Of a stretch of 64,000 bases of DNA, positions 53,665 to 63,280 are shown in pieces. Numbering within the stretch: position 1 is the stretch's first letter; the number at the start of each line of letters is the position of its first letter. Origin of the DNA: Rossellomorea marisflavi (lineage in GTDB: Bacteria; Bacillota; Bacilli; Bacillales; Bacillaceae_B); contig CP033051.1 of assembly GCA_003667865.1 (NCBI GenBank), forward strand, positions 3,588,501 to 3,652,500, read 5' to 3'. The translations under genes were made by a program, and so were the position numbers. The notes under the pieces were generated by a model, which had not been told where the DNA came from, did no database searches, and saw only the letters and a program-made list of their open reading frames with translations.

Positions 53665-54639
53665 TCAACTGGTTTCCACAATAAGGAGAATTTTCCCCGT
53701 GCTTTTTCTACTCTCCATTAATTGATGTGCTTTCATAGCATCCTGAAGATGAAATCGTTCACTAACTTGAACATTTACAAGACCATCTTCTAAGTATTGA
53801 AATATATCCTTTGCAATTTCAGCAAGTATTTCGGGACGGTTTTTTCTCGTTGTACCCAAGCTAAAACCTAAAACAGACCTGCAGCTTGAATGCAAGTCAT
53901 TCGTTTTTATATTTCCACCTTCTCCACTAGCGTTACCAAACTGAACCAACCTTCCATATGGTGCAAGACAATTGAAACTCTCTTCGGTTACATGCCCCGC
54001 TACTGAATCTAGAATGATATCTACACCTAAACCATTAGTAAAATGATTCGTTACTTTAGCAAAATCATCATATGAAATGACCTCATCAGCACCCGCTTCT
54101 AACGCAATGGGTGCCTTATATAGATCACTCACAGTCCCGATAATCTTTTTTGCACCAAGAGCCTTTGCAAATTGAATGGCTGTTGTACCTACTTCACCTG
54201 CTGCAGCATGGATTAAAATGGACTCACCAGGGACCATTCTCGCGATATTTTTTATTAAATGATAAGATAAAAAGCTAACAATAGGAGATGCAGCAGCTAC
54301 TTCAAATGAAATACTTTCGGGAATGGCAAACGTTAGTTTCTCATCTGCCACAATATATTCTGCATACGATCCCTTATCTGGAAACGCAATAACTCTCTGC
54401 CCTACAGAAAATTGTTTTACTTTCTTCCCGACTTTTACAACGACCCCGGCTGCATCAATCCCAGGTATAAAAGGAACCTCTCCTCCTTTATTCCCTTTAC
54501 GTGCTTTGATATCAGCAAAGTTTACACTTGTAGCTTTAACTTGAATGAGCACTTCATTTGGTTGAACTTCAGGAACAGTAGCATCTATAAACTCTAAAAC
54601 TTCTGGTCCGCCTAATCTATTTACAACAATCGCTTTCAT
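53665..54639 (-). CDS. Quinone oxidoreductase, zinc-independent MDR type
   Basis: About 324 residues of the medium-chain dehydrogenase/reductase family. MKAIVVNRLGGPEVLEF is the family start, and the nucleotide site reads ILIHAAAGEVGTTAIQFAKALGAKK near residue 145. Zinc-binding cysteines are absent, as in NADPH:quinone reductases (QOR). Reduction of quinones or related electrophiles with NADPH is inferred. ATG 54639 has GGAG 8 bases upstream; GTG 54645 is an alternative start. Confidence 0.85.
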   Translation of the reverse strand: MKAIVVNRLGGPEVLEFIDATVPEVQPNEVLIQVKATSVNFADIKARKGNKGGEVPFIPGIDAAGVVVKVGKKVKQFSVGQRVIAFPDKGSYAEYIVADEKLTFAIPESISFEVAAASPIVSFLSYHLIKNIARMVPGESILIHAAAGEVGTTAIQFAKALGAKKIIGTVSDLYKAPIALEAGADEVISYDDFAKVTNHFTNGLGVDIILDSVAGHVTEESFNCLAPYGRLVQFGNASGEGGNIKTNDLHSSCRSVLGFSLGTTRKNRPEILAEIAKDIFQYLEDGLVNVQVSERFHLQDAMKAHQLMESRKSTGKILLIVETS

Positions 54640-54781
54640 AAACACATCTCCACTCCTTTAAATATGTACCTATCATATTAAATTAAGAGGATAATGAATA
54701 TGATAATTTTATTATTGCAAGAGATAAGTATGAATTATTGGAGTGGTTAGTTAGGGTTAATACGTTCTTATATCCACTAGA

Positions 54782-55105
54782 CTAAAATATATAGGAAGAG
54801 TAATAAATGAATGTCGTGACTAAGCTCAATACTAAAAATAGTATCATCCCCAAAAAAACGGGTGAAATATGAATGCGAAAGAGTGTAATATTACCTGCAT
54901 CTTGACCAGTCCAGCCTTTTACACTTGCACTAAAAACGTTATTAGATTGCTTCTCAAGATACAGATATAGCCAAACTCCCCCAAAAAAGAAAAGTGCCCC
55001 TAATAAAATGATCTCCATAAAACTAACTCCAAGTAACATTGATGCTCCCCATAAAATGATTCCTTCAATCAATATTGTCATGATGGTGATAGATGCATAT
55101 TTCAA
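54782..55105 (-). CDS. Small membrane protein of unknown function
   Basis: This 107-residue protein starts at TTG behind GGGAGGAG. Four hydrophobic stretches can be read: SITIMTILIEGIILWGASML, FMEIILLGALFFFGGVWLYLY, and two near the C-terminus (ISPVFLGMILFLVLSLVTTF and the short end). A polar loop with GWTGQDAGN sits in the middle. I cannot place it reliably in a named family; DUF3899 was considered but not confirmed. Confidence 0.6.
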   Translation of the reverse strand: MKYASITIMTILIEGIILWGASMLLGVSFMEIILLGALFFFGGVWLYLYLEKQSNNVFSASVKGWTGQDAGNITLFRIHISPVFLGMILFLVLSLVTTFIYYSSYIF

Positions 55106-55221
55106 ATTATCTCCTCCCTTAGATATTCATACGTCTAACAAAGGGATTCGTTTCATTTTATTCCAAATAAATAGGTCTATATTATGCCTAGTTGGCTTCA
55201 TACAGACCCATATCTTCTTAT

Positions 55222-55533
55222 CTATTTTTTTGCAATCTGGTATCCATGTGCTTCTATTGCTTTCTCAATCCATTCAGATTCAGTTTGGATGGGATTATAC
55301 TGGACACGAACTGATTTTGTGTGTTGGTCCACTGTATATCCCTCAATTCCAACTAAATTCTCAATCACAACGTCTAAAGGACGAGGACATTCCTGACATG
55401 TGACGTTTTCGATTGAATATGTTATCTCTCCTACGTTCGCTTTTGTCCCTAATAGCTGGTCCTCAAACAAAATTGCAACACAAGCAGCGATTGATAAAAC
55501 ACCTATAACCATAAACTTTTGCCTTATGTTCAT
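55222..55533 (-). CDS. Membrane-anchored HMA-domain protein
   Basis: This 103-residue protein has a signal-anchor at residues 7-24 and a single ferredoxin-like HMA domain. The metal-binding CxxC is present as NVTCQECPRPLD near residue 46, in the position of the canonical M-x-C-x-x-C loop, but with the Gln-Glu and no preceding Met. Heavy-metal-associated domains bind Cu(I), Zn or Hg. Being tethered outside the membrane, it may handle extracytoplasmic copper. It starts at ATG behind AAGGGAG. Confidence 0.75.
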   Translation of the reverse strand: MNIRQKFMVIGVLSIAACVAILFEDQLLGTKANVGEITYSIENVTCQECPRPLDVVIENLVGIEGYTVDQHTKSVRVQYNPIQTESEWIEKAIEAHGYQIAKK

Positions 55534-55742
55534 ATAACATCTCCCTTAAATGATTGTTATCATTCAATATTATTTAATCTTTTTGCTATTTTTATACAAA
55601 TTTTGCATGTATAAAAATAGTTATAAGCTTGTCCTATTTGTTCATGTAGTCATCATAGAATCAAATATATATTCAAAAGAATGATACTTCAAATATAGGG
55701 AATAATCCTTGGTGACGTTAATACTATTCCCGGGGGTTAAAA

Positions 55743-56441
55743 ATGACTATTCTAGAGCTTGCTATTCGATTAGCACTTACCTTCTTTACTTTATTAGCAC
55801 TTGCAAGAATTATGGGAAGAAAAGAAATTAGTCAAATGACTTTTTTTAATTTTATATCTGCGATTACGATAGGGAACATTGCTGGTTCACTTGCTACAAG
55901 AAATGAATTCTCAATTCAAAATGGAGTTTTAGCATTATTAGGCTGGACAGGATTTACTCTATTAATGGGATATATAGACTTACATTCAAAGAAATTACGA
56001 AAGGTTATAGAAGGCGAGCCTGTTGTAGTCATAAAAGAGGGACAAATATTAGAGAATGCCTTGAAAAAAGTCCGTTTAAACATGGATGAATTGAAGGTTT
56101 TGTTACGTCAGAATAAGGTTTTCTCCCTCAATGAAATTAACTACGCAATCCTTGAAACAGACGGAAAACTATCCGTGATGAAAAAAGAAGATAAGCAAAA
56201 CCTTACCCGAAGTGATTTATCCATACAAAATGCAACTCCACCGGTTTACCCTTTTCCTACTGAAGTCATATCAGATGGAAAAATAAATGAGACAAACCTA
56301 TCTAAACTAAACCTAAACTCTAACTGGCTTCAACAACAACTTGATGACTTAGGTATTGAGTCTTCATCAGATGTTTTCTACGCTGAAGTTCAACAAGATG
56401 GTTCACTTATTGTAGATAAAAGAAATGATACCCTTCATTAA
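55743..56441 (+). CDS. DUF421 membrane protein (YetF/YrbG-like)
   Basis: This 232-residue protein has two or three N-terminal membrane helices (LAIRLALTFFTLLALARIMG; SIQNGVLALLGWTGFTLLMGY) followed by two YetF-type alpha/beta modules. Signature stretches RIMGRKEISQMTFFNFISAITIGNIAGSLA and LRQNKVFSLNEINYAILETDGKLSVMKK are typical of DUF421 proteins such as YetF and YrbG in B. subtilis. Some of this family are expressed in sporulation. It is monocistronic with its own terminator. Confidence 0.88.
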   Translation: MTILELAIRLALTFFTLLALARIMGRKEISQMTFFNFISAITIGNIAGSLATRNEFSIQNGVLALLGWTGFTLLMGYIDLHSKKLRKVIEGEPVVVIKEGQILENALKKVRLNMDELKVLLRQNKVFSLNEINYAILETDGKLSVMKKEDKQNLTRSDLSIQNATPPVYPFPTEVISDGKINETNLSKLNLNSNWLQQQLDDLGIESSSDVFYAEVQQDGSLIVDKRNDTLH

Positions 56442-56446
56442 TCAAC

Positions 56447-56478
56447 AAAAAGGCTATCCCAAATTGGATAGCCTTTTA
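56447..56478 (+). terminator. Terminator of DUF421 gene
   Basis: AAAAGGCTATCC and GGATAGCCTTTT form a perfect 12-bp stem. Confidence 0.85.
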
Positions 56479-56499
56479 TTTATATTGATTTATTAAGAG

Positions 56500-56640
56500 T
56501 TAGACGATTGTCGCACCAACAATGATTAATAAAATGAACAATACAACAATTAGTGTGAATCCAGATCCACCAGTTGTATAGCCACCACCATATCCATATC
56601 CTGCATTAACACCATAACCATATCCACATTGGTTAAACAT
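56500..56640 (-). CDS. YjcZ-family sporulation mini-protein
   Basis: A 46-residue protein with a Gly/Tyr-rich N-terminus (CGYGYGVNAGYGYGGGY) and a C-terminal hydrophobic helix FTLIVVLFILLIIVGATIV. This is the YjcZ family layout, found widely as small sporulation-related membrane peptides in Bacillus. The start has GGAGTGTTGTTAC upstream. It is paired with the shorter paralogue at 56718 on the same strand. Confidence 0.85.
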   Translation of the reverse strand: MFNQCGYGYGVNAGYGYGGGYTTGGSGFTLIVVLFILLIIVGATIV

Positions 56641-56717
56641 GTAACAACACTCCTTTTAAAATTTTAGTTAGAACAAATTGACACGATTTTTTTCACTTAC
56701 AAGGCGTGTATTTGTTT

Positions 56718-56810
56718 TTAGTAGCCAAATGCGCCAGCACCGACAATAATCAGTAGAATGAAAAGAACCACGATTAACGCGAATCCTCCGCCATAACCAA
56801 CGGTACTCAT
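56718..56810 (-). CDS. YjcZ-family sporulation mini-protein, short
   Basis: A 30-residue protein: MSTVGYGGGFALIVVLFILL, then IIVGAGAFGY. The core LIVVLFILLIIVGA is identical to that of the 46-residue paralogue next to it. GGAGGTGTTATTGA lies before the ATG. It is probably expressed in sporulation, by analogy. Confidence 0.85.
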   Translation of the reverse strand: MSTVGYGGGFALIVVLFILLIIVGAGAFGY

Positions 56811-57001
56811 TCAATAACACCTCCTAATGTGTTATCTACTTATACTATATGGCACAACATTGTTTTCGGATGGGCTGATGCCCCTTTTCTGGATATTTGA
56901 TGATAACGCCCACACACAAATCAGCATCTACCGTAAGCCCACTCATATCTGTAAACGTTGAATATTCTAATTGTGAGCATTCTATTATAGGAGTGTGAAT
57001 A

Positions 57002-57343
57002 ATGGAGAATCAAAATAAATTAGATGCTCTTGAAGTACGAATTAGTCAATTGGAGGACCTGTTAGCAGAATTATCAAATGAAAATACAACTGGTCAAGAT
57101 GTAAAGGAATTAGTTGAAGAAGATACAGCTACGAGTTCGAATGTAACAGAGGATTTGGTGGACGAAACCATTAATACGACTTCTGCAATAACAGAAGAAG
57201 CAATGACAACCTTACTGGAGACTCTTAGAGAAGAGATGACAGAAACGACAAAGAAGAATCAACTTTCTACAATAAGATGGATTGTTGCAACAGCTGCTAG
57301 TACTGTCACTGCTATCGCAGGAATCATCAAAGTATTTATGTAA
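57002..57343 (+). CDS. Acidic coiled-coil protein with C-terminal membrane helix
   Basis: This 113-residue protein starts at ATG 57002 behind AGGAGTG. It begins with a coiled coil (NKLDALEVRISQLEDLLAEL), continues with an acidic Thr/Ser-rich stretch, and ends in a hydrophobic tail (WIVATAASTVTAIAGIIKVFM), suggesting a tail-anchored protein. No family recognised. A small hydrophilic gene follows. Confidence 0.6.
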   Translation: MENQNKLDALEVRISQLEDLLAELSNENTTGQDVKELVEEDTATSSNVTEDLVDETINTTSAITEEAMTTLLETLREEMTETTKKNQLSTIRWIVATAASTVTAIAGIIKVFM

Positions 57344-57463
57344 ATTTGTATATAGACGAGAATGGATTAGCATTTACTGCTAGTCCATTTTCTTCTTTTC
57401 AATGTTATAAAAAACTTCCTCTTGTACAAAATACATTTGTAGCCTAAGAAAGGAGGAGTGGTT

Positions 57464-57586
57464 GTGACGAATAAAAATGATAATCGTGAAAGACAAAATA
57501 AGTATCCAAATAATAAACAAGATACAGAATTTTCTAAAGATATTAACATCCGTAGTGAAATTACAAAAAAAGACTTAAAGAAATAA
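57464..57586 (+). CDS. Small hydrophilic hypothetical protein, 40 residues
   Basis: From GTG 57464, with AGGAGGAG 5-6 bases upstream, the frame reads MTNKNDNRERQNKYPNNKQD and then TEFSKDINIRSEITKKDLKK. The composition (Asn, Lys, Asp) resembles small spore proteins, but I cannot place it in a family. It is the second gene after the coiled-coil protein. Confidence 0.55.
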   Translation: MTNKNDNRERQNKYPNNKQDTEFSKDINIRSEITKKDLKK

Positions 57587-57651
57587 TACTCTAAAGCTAT
57601 CTCTTACATAAATATGTTACATAATTGAACAACTTATGAAAGAGATAGCCA

Positions 57652-58074
57652 TTACATGTCCTTTTTTAAATAATAATGTGTATGCTCCCTAGCAGCATGA
57701 TCAATTTCCCCATACAACTCATACCCTAATTTTTGATAAAACTCTAGCGCCTGAAAGCTTAATGTATCAAGTTTAATAAAATCTAATTGTTTTTGCTTAG
57801 CAATCTCTTCAACTTCATTCATCATTTTCTTTCCATACCCTTTACCCCGGAGTGTCTCATCAACCCAAAAGATGTGAATCTCTATCCAATTCCAGCAAAC
57901 CTCTCCAAGTAAGCCACCATAGATGCTTCCTTCATCATCTTTTAAAAACAAAGTAATACTTCCATAGCTTCCTTGTAAATCACTTGGAATATGTTTTAGA
58001 TTATATTCAATCAATTTATCACGAACATAGTGTGTTGAATTGATGTCTTTTTCATTATGTATTTTTAATTTCAT
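57652..58074 (-). CDS. GNAT N-acetyltransferase
   Basis: This 140-residue protein has the acetyl-CoA-binding core IFWVDETLRGKGYGKKMMNEVEEIAKQKQLDFIKLDTLSFQALEFYQKLGYELYG, in which R-G-K-G-Y-G-K is the pyrophosphate loop and FYQKLGYELYG the C-terminal motif. AAGGAG lies before the ATG. It is a small-molecule or protein N-acetyltransferase of unknown target. Confidence 0.85.
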   Translation of the reverse strand: MKLKIHNEKDINSTHYVRDKLIEYNLKHIPSDLQGSYGSITLFLKDDEGSIYGGLLGEVCWNWIEIHIFWVDETLRGKGYGKKMMNEVEEIAKQKQLDFIKLDTLSFQALEFYQKLGYELYGEIDHAAREHTHYYLKKDM

Positions 58075-58236
58075 ATAGCTCTCCTTATAATTTGCTTATT
58101 TATCAACTAGTACATGTGACTACATGAAAAAACATTTCGTCTATTAACCATATTGAATAGAAAATAAGATACTTTTCTTCTTTGGTCTTTGTATTAATAC
58201 ACCCGCGAATTACGCCTTCAGTTGTACCAGCATATT

Positions 58237-58485
58237 CTATTGTTTGTTTTGGTTCATAATTATATCTACTAAACTACCTGCAATCATTCCTAAAAAAACT
58301 GTTGTGATAGGAAACGGTTCGATACGTATTGAAAATAGCATTGCGACAATACCAAATAGAAGTGTATTTTTAATAGCAAATATTGAATAAAACCTATAGC
58401 TAAGTGCCTGAAGGCTTTCAAACAAATATGGTGCAAAATACATGGTAAAAACGATAAGAAGTAACAAAATCAAAATGATTTCCAT
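58237..58485 (-). CDS. Small membrane protein
   Basis: The 82-residue frame starts at ATG 58485 behind AGGAGGGGAATT. Three hydrophobic segments can be read: IILILLLLIVFTMYFAPYLF, IFAIKNTLLFGIVAMLF and TTVFLGMIAGSLVDIIM. I do not recognise the family. Confidence 0.6.
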   Translation of the reverse strand: MEIILILLLLIVFTMYFAPYLFESLQALSYRFYSIFAIKNTLLFGIVAMLFSIRIEPFPITTVFLGMIAGSLVDIIMNQNKQ

Positions 58486-58691
58486 AATTCCCCTCCTATA
58501 GTTATTGTACATTTATTCCTTCTCTTTGTTAACTAATTTGAAGAATTGTTCTAATAGGTGTTCCAGCATATTCTGTCAAATGATAATATGTAATTTTATT
58601 AAATTGGGAAGAATTACAACTATTAAATAGAATGAAACATCCGATAGAAAGTGTAGAGGCTTTACATATTTATAAATAAAGGAGGATAAGT

Positions 58692-60476
58692 ATGACGAAA
58701 CGAAAACGCTCCCTAAGGATAAAAAGCTTTTCTATAAAAGTAACCATTTTAGTTGTTTCTATAGTCTTGCTAACCATTTTAGCACTAGGAATACCTTCGT
58801 ATTATATCGCTAAAGACAATCTTATAAACGCTGGTAAAGTCAACTTAAAGAGTATTGTTGCTGGAGCACAATCAACAATTTCATCGCTTGATGAAGATGT
58901 TCAAGCAGGTAAATTGTCAAAAGAGGAAGCTATGGAGAAAGCAAGAGAAAGAATCTTGGGTCCTTCAATAGAGAAAGAAGATGGAACAAAGGGATACGAT
59001 TTTACAAATTCCCCTTTTCTATATGGAAATAACGGCTATGTGTTTGCCTATACTATGGATAGTGAAGTACAAATACACCCATCATTACCAATAGACCATG
59101 ATGCTTCTGCAATCCAAGATGAAACCGGGGCTTTTCTTATTCAAGAGATTGTAGCATTAGCAAAAAACCAAAATGCTGATGATCGGTATTATGAATATAT
59201 GTGGATGAACAATGGAGAAACACAAGCTAGAGCAAAGATTGCTTATGTCGAATACGTTGAAGAATGGGATTGGATGATCGGTGTTGGTGCCTACGAGGAG
59301 GAATTCTATCAATCCTTGTCAGAACTTCGAAATCTTATTATCATTACCGCTATTATTGCACTACTATTAAGTTTTATCATTTTCAACCTTATCATGCGCA
59401 GACCGTTAAATCATATAAAACAAATGAGTGTAATGGCAAATTCCATAGCCAATGGAGATCTAACAATTGAGCCACACCATTCAAAGCGAACTGATGAGCT
59501 TGGACAGTTATCTAGTTCTTTAAACGCAATGCTATTAAATTTAAAAGATTTAGTAAGAAAAATGGCAGATACAAGTGAGCATGTAGCGTCATACTCAGAA
59601 CAATTACATTCTAGTGCTGATCAAAGTGTGCATGCTTCACAAAGCGTTGCAGAATCAATTCAAGAATTAGCTGAAGGTAGTGAGAGACAATTACATGAAG
59701 CACAGTTAAGTTCAAATGCTATGAAAGAAATATCTTCTAGTATTCATGGAATTTCTTCTACTCTTCAAAAAACAAGTGAAGTAACTTCAGAAAGTGCTAA
59801 TGTTGCAATTGAAGGAAATGATTCTATTAAACAAGCAGTTACACAAATGGATAAGGTCAACCTCTCTATGGGTGAATCATCAGCTGTAATAGAGAGACTT
59901 GGAGAGCGATCTCAAGAGGTTGGGGAAATCGTTAAGTTGATTACAGATATATCAGAACAAACGAACTTACTAGCACTTAATGCTGCAATTGAAGCAGCCC
60001 GTGCTGGAGAAGCGGGTAAAGGTTTTGCTGTAGTTGCAGCTGAAGTTCGAAAGTTAGCAGAACAATCTTCGTTATCAACGAAGAAAATCACAGATATTAT
60101 TCTTCAAATCCAAGAAGACACTAAAGCCTCCATTCATTCAATGAATACTGTATCCATAGAAGTTAAAGAAGGAATGTCGGTAGTAAATAATGCAGGTATC
60201 ATTTTTGATAAGATTGTACAATCCGGAAATGAAGTAGCTGGCCAATTAAACAATATTACGGCAGCTGCTCAACAAATTACTTCAGGAACTGATCAAGTAA
60301 CCTCATCTCTTGAAGGGATGACACAAATTTCATCTACAACAACAGGAAATGCTCAAAATGTTGCCGCTTCTACGGAACAACAGCTTGCTTCGATGCAGGA
60401 AATCACTTCTTCCTCAGAACATTTAAGTCAAATGGCACAAGAATTACAAGAAGTGATTAAACAATTCAAATTATAA
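58692..60476 (+). CDS. Methyl-accepting chemotaxis protein with Cache sensor
   Basis: This 594-residue transmembrane chemoreceptor has a first helix ([25 protein letters not shown], residues 16-35), an extracellular single-Cache domain ([22 protein letters not shown] to [15 protein letters not shown], residues about 95-205), a second helix (215-235), HAMP ([21 protein letters not shown]) and the MCP signalling domain with the tip [24 protein letters not shown]. It should signal to CheW/CheA. CCGATAG at 58640 looks like a sigma-D -10 box, but no TAAA lies at the right spacing. GGAGGATAAGT precedes the ATG. Confidence 0.9.
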   Translation: MTKRKRSLRIKSFSIKVTILVVSIVLLTILALGIPSYYIAKDNLINAGKVNLKSIVAGAQSTISSLDEDVQAGKLSKEEAMEKARERILGPSIEKEDGTKGYDFTNSPFLYGNNGYVFAYTMDSEVQIHPSLPIDHDASAIQDETGAFLIQEIVALAKNQNADDRYYEYMWMNNGETQARAKIAYVEYVEEWDWMIGVGAYEEEFYQSLSELRNLIIITAIIALLLSFIIFNLIMRRPLNHIKQMSVMANSIANGDLTIEPHHSKRTDELGQLSSSLNAMLLNLKDLVRKMADTSEHVASYSEQLHSSADQSVHASQSVAESIQELAEGSERQLHEAQLSSNAMKEISSSIHGISSTLQKTSEVTSESANVAIEGNDSIKQAVTQMDKVNLSMGESSAVIERLGERSQEVGEIVKLITDISEQTNLLALNAAIEAARAGEAGKGFAVVAAEVRKLAEQSSLSTKKITDIILQIQEDTKASIHSMNTVSIEVKEGMSVVNNAGIIFDKIVQSGNEVAGQLNNITAAAQQITSGTDQVTSSLEGMTQISSTTTGNAQNVAASTEQQLASMQEITSSSEHLSQMAQELQEVIKQFKL

Positions 60477-60482
60477 GATGTG

Positions 60483-60516
60483 GACCTGAAGAATATTTCT
60501 TCAGGTCTATTTTTTA
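60483..60516 (+). terminator. Terminator of chemoreceptor gene
   Basis: GACCTGAAGAA and TTCTTCAGGTC form a perfect 11-bp stem, followed by TATTTTTTA. Confidence 0.85.
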
Positions 60517-60642
60517 TACAGAGAAACCCATAGTTGATTTAGCAGAATCATACATAGACAACAATTTATTAAGAAAAAAGAATTTTCTTCCTTAAATATC
60601 ACATACTAACATTACACCATTATCTTATTGGAGGAATAAATC

Positions 60643-61515
60643 ATGACTAAACGAGTATACCCACTAATTTTCTCTATTCTGCTCGTATTTGCATCTACCA
60701 TTCCAGTACTGGCAGCACCTCCACAGGAGGATCTTAATGCATTACTAGCAGATCTAGGTATGACACAAGATGAGTTACAATCCTACTTGGATTATTATGA
60801 AATGTCCCTTGATGATTTTGTCACAATTGAAGATTTACAATTTGTTTTGGGTACACCTATTACAGAAGACAACTTAAGCATTCTCCTATCTGACTACGGG
60901 ATGACTAGACCAGAATTAGATGCATTGCTTGCAGAGTTTGGTGAAACTGTTGAGGATGATTATTGGTTTATTGAAGATTTAGACAGTTCAATAGATTTTT
61001 ACATAAATCATGAACAATATATGATGGAAGCAGAAGAATTTCTCACATCTATCGGATTAACAGAGGATGAAGTGAATGCATTTTTCACACATTTAACTGC
61101 ACTTGATCAAATGTCCCTTGATGAACAAATGGAGCAACTATCTACTAGGTTAGAATCGTTTATGACAATGGATCCAGAGACAGCTCTTACGGATGCTCAA
61201 ATCCAAGAACTTTCTTCTGTCTATTCAGATATGATGATTTCTTTAAATCTGAATCCTAAGTATTTTCTTGAAGACGCCTCAGGAGGAATGAGAGAGGTTA
61301 CGCTTGGTGAATTACTGGCAATGCAAGACCCTAATGGTCAAAACCTTGTAATTGAAATGTATGATACACAAGGAACACTTCTACTTGATATGAAATTAAC
61401 AGAAGATATGCTAACGTCAGAATACCTATTTGAAGCTGCGAACGAATTGACACATGTCGGTGAGCTCGCAGGAGAACTTACAGATGTAAGACATGAGACG
61501 CATTTAATGAAATAA
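60643..61515 (+). CDS. Processed acidic surface protein-like secreted protein, lacking a sorting signal
   Basis: This 290-residue protein has a signal peptide (residues 1-24, cleavage after VLAA) and a very acidic mature part. The N-terminus APPQEDLNALLADLGMTQDELQSYLDYY and the repeat-like GMTRPELDALLAEFG are typical of the processed acidic surface protein family (TIGR04383 type), whose members usually end in an LPxTA-like motif plus membrane tail for a sortase. Here the protein stops at DVRHETHLMK with no such tail, so it would be secreted free. The next gene is unrelated, and no sortase is nearby. Confidence 0.75.
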   Translation: MTKRVYPLIFSILLVFASTIPVLAAPPQEDLNALLADLGMTQDELQSYLDYYEMSLDDFVTIEDLQFVLGTPITEDNLSILLSDYGMTRPELDALLAEFGETVEDDYWFIEDLDSSIDFYINHEQYMMEAEEFLTSIGLTEDEVNAFFTHLTALDQMSLDEQMEQLSTRLESFMTMDPETALTDAQIQELSSVYSDMMISLNLNPKYFLEDASGGMREVTLGELLAMQDPNGQNLVIEMYDTQGTLLLDMKLTEDMLTSEYLFEAANELTHVGELAGELTDVRHETHLMK

Positions 61516-61521
61516 AGTGCA

Positions 61522-61564
61522 AATAATAAAGGTAAGCCCATAAACACGGCTTACCTTTATTATT
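61522..61564. terminator. Bidirectional terminator
   Basis: AATAATAAAGGTAAGC and GCTTACCTTTATTATT form a 16-bp stem. Confidence 0.88.
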
Positions 61565-61602
61565 GGATTGCTTTATTTTTCATATAACAAACATACAACT
61601 TT

Positions 61603-62091
61603 TCATATTATGATAGGAGCCTTTTGAGCATCTAAGTACTGATCTATTTGTTGCTTATGTTTTAAATCATGATCTAGTATGCCTTTCAGGTACTCAGATA
61701 GTGTGACATTTTCAAGACCTTGACATGGCTCCTCAAATCTCTCATCAGGTAACTCACTTAATAATGCAATAAGGTCAAACCGAACAGAAATAAATTCATT
61801 AATTAAGTCTTCTTTTGTTATTCCAGACCTTGCATAGATGGATGCCTTCTTATTTACCTCTTCAATTTGAACCGGTATTTTTGGGAAAGGTTCGCCTCGT
61901 AATAGATAATTTAAGCGATTATTAATAATAAAGTGGTCCCATGAAATAAAATGTGATACGACATCTGCTATTCCCCACGTGCTGTCATCGAATGGTTTTA
62001 ACCATAGTTCATCTGAGACTTCTTTTAGTGTTAGTGACCATTCAATGAGACTTTTTTTGACAAAAATAATATTAGTTTTTACTGTCTGCAT
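61603..62091 (-). CDS. DinB-family protein
   Basis: This 162-residue four-helix protein has the three histidines of DinB/YfiT metal sites: VVSHFISWDHF near residue 45 and LDHDLKHKQQIDQYL near 140. Such proteins include bacillithiol and mycothiol transferases. AAAGGAG of its start lies inside the last codons of the upstream phosphotransferase gene, so the two are translationally linked. Confidence 0.8.
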   Translation of the reverse strand: MQTVKTNIIFVKKSLIEWSLTLKEVSDELWLKPFDDSTWGIADVVSHFISWDHFIINNRLNYLLRGEPFPKIPVQIEEVNKKASIYARSGITKEDLINEFISVRFDLIALLSELPDERFEEPCQGLENVTLSEYLKGILDHDLKHKQQIDQYLDAQKAPIII

Positions 62092-62092
62092 T

Positions 62093-63094
62093 TTAGTCTC
62101 CTTTAAAACATAGGAATGAATCCTGATATATTTTTATTTTTTGTTGCAATTTACTAATTAACGAATTCAACCATTCTGGTTGGTTAGAAGATGGGACAAT
62201 ATCCATGGAACGAATAAGTCTGATATACGTTAATAATTGATGTAATCTTAGAAAGTTAGGCATATCCGTTAATAACGTCTCATCTACTCCAGTCGTAGTT
62301 CTATACCCTTTTACAAATTCAATAAAAATTCGATTATTAGGATCGAATCCTTGATCAAATAGATCTCTAAGAGCATATGCTATATCTGCCACATACCATA
62401 AATGAGTACTATCATCAAAATCTAATATAGAAAAACGTCCATTATCCCACTTAAGATTATCAAGTTCAAAATCATAATGAATTCTTCCAAAATTCTGTTT
62501 GGTTACTGGTAACGTATTTGTCCAATTTAACAGAAATTCAAACTCCTCTAATGCAGCTTCATCTGTCTGTGAAATATATTCCTTTTCTTTCGACAAATAA
62601 TGCTTCCAACCACATGTAATCGCCATCTCATCATCAGGTAGCATTTTCACCTCTTCGTGAAGAGACCCAAGGGTTGCCCCCCATTTATGTGCTTGTTCAT
62701 TAGATATGCATTCAATATCTAATTCTTCACCAGTAAGACCTTCAAATACTACTGCATAAAACATACCTATTTCAGTATCTACCACTTCTATATAGTTTCC
62801 AGATAAAGAAATCAGAGGTTGCACTACGTCAAGATCACTATTATTACTTAGGGATTTGATTAATGTTAACTCCGATTGAATTGCTTTTAATTCTTTTTCA
62901 TTAGAATCAGAGAATCGTAAATAATATATTTTTCCGTTTTTCTTAAATATAAAAATAAAGTTTGCTGATGCTCTATAAAAATATACCGTTCCACTATCAT
63001 AGCCCCATCTTTCAAGAATCTCTTCTGCAATAGGGCTTCTCCATTCATTGTCAATCGTCTCATGGACTTTTTTCATCGTACTTAGTTTCATCAT
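62093..63094 (-). CDS. APH-like phosphotransferase
   Basis: This 333-residue protein has the aminoglycoside phosphotransferase/choline kinase fold. The catalytic region reads RIHYDFELDNLKWDNGRFSILDFDDS (residues 205-230): Asp in H-Y-D-F-E-L-D-N as the Brenner base, and D-F-D-D as the Mg-binding site. The N-terminal lobe has a nucleotide-binding strand FIFKKNGKIYYLRFSDSNEKELKAI. It is a small-molecule kinase of unknown substrate, related to the homoserine kinase-type and spore-coat CotS-like families. It is followed directly by DinB. Confidence 0.8.
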   Translation of the reverse strand: MMKLSTMKKVHETIDNEWRSPIAEEILERWGYDSGTVYFYRASANFIFIFKKNGKIYYLRFSDSNEKELKAIQSELTLIKSLSNNSDLDVVQPLISLSGNYIEVVDTEIGMFYAVVFEGLTGEELDIECISNEQAHKWGATLGSLHEEVKMLPDDEMAITCGWKHYLSKEKEYISQTDEAALEEFEFLLNWTNTLPVTKQNFGRIHYDFELDNLKWDNGRFSILDFDDSTHLWYVADIAYALRDLFDQGFDPNNRIFIEFVKGYRTTTGVDETLLTDMPNFLRLHQLLTYIRLIRSMDIVPSSNQPEWLNSLISKLQQKIKIYQDSFLCFKGD

Positions 63095-63193
63095 TTGTAC
63101 TATACCTCATTTAATTATTTTTCTGCTTAAATTTCTAGATCATCAGTTGACTAAATAAAGTGAATCAATAACCTTAACAAATCCATTTTCAAA

Positions 63194-63231
63194 CAAAAAA
63201 AGCCACAGAATTATTGAATACAATAACCCTG
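63194..63231 (-). terminator. Terminator of small-peptide locus
   Basis: On the minus strand CAGGGTTATTG pairs with CAATAATTCTG (11 bp, two G-T pairs) around a four-base loop, followed by TGGCTTTTTTT. Confidence 0.65.
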
Positions 63232-63280
63232 AAGCATTTTGAAATGATTGTCAAAAGCATATATTTTATTCCAATACTCT

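Noticed and set aside
58620..58691. Sigma-D promoter for the chemoreceptor
   Set aside because: CCGATAG is present, but TAAA lies at about 12-13 bases and not the usual 15, so the match is weak.
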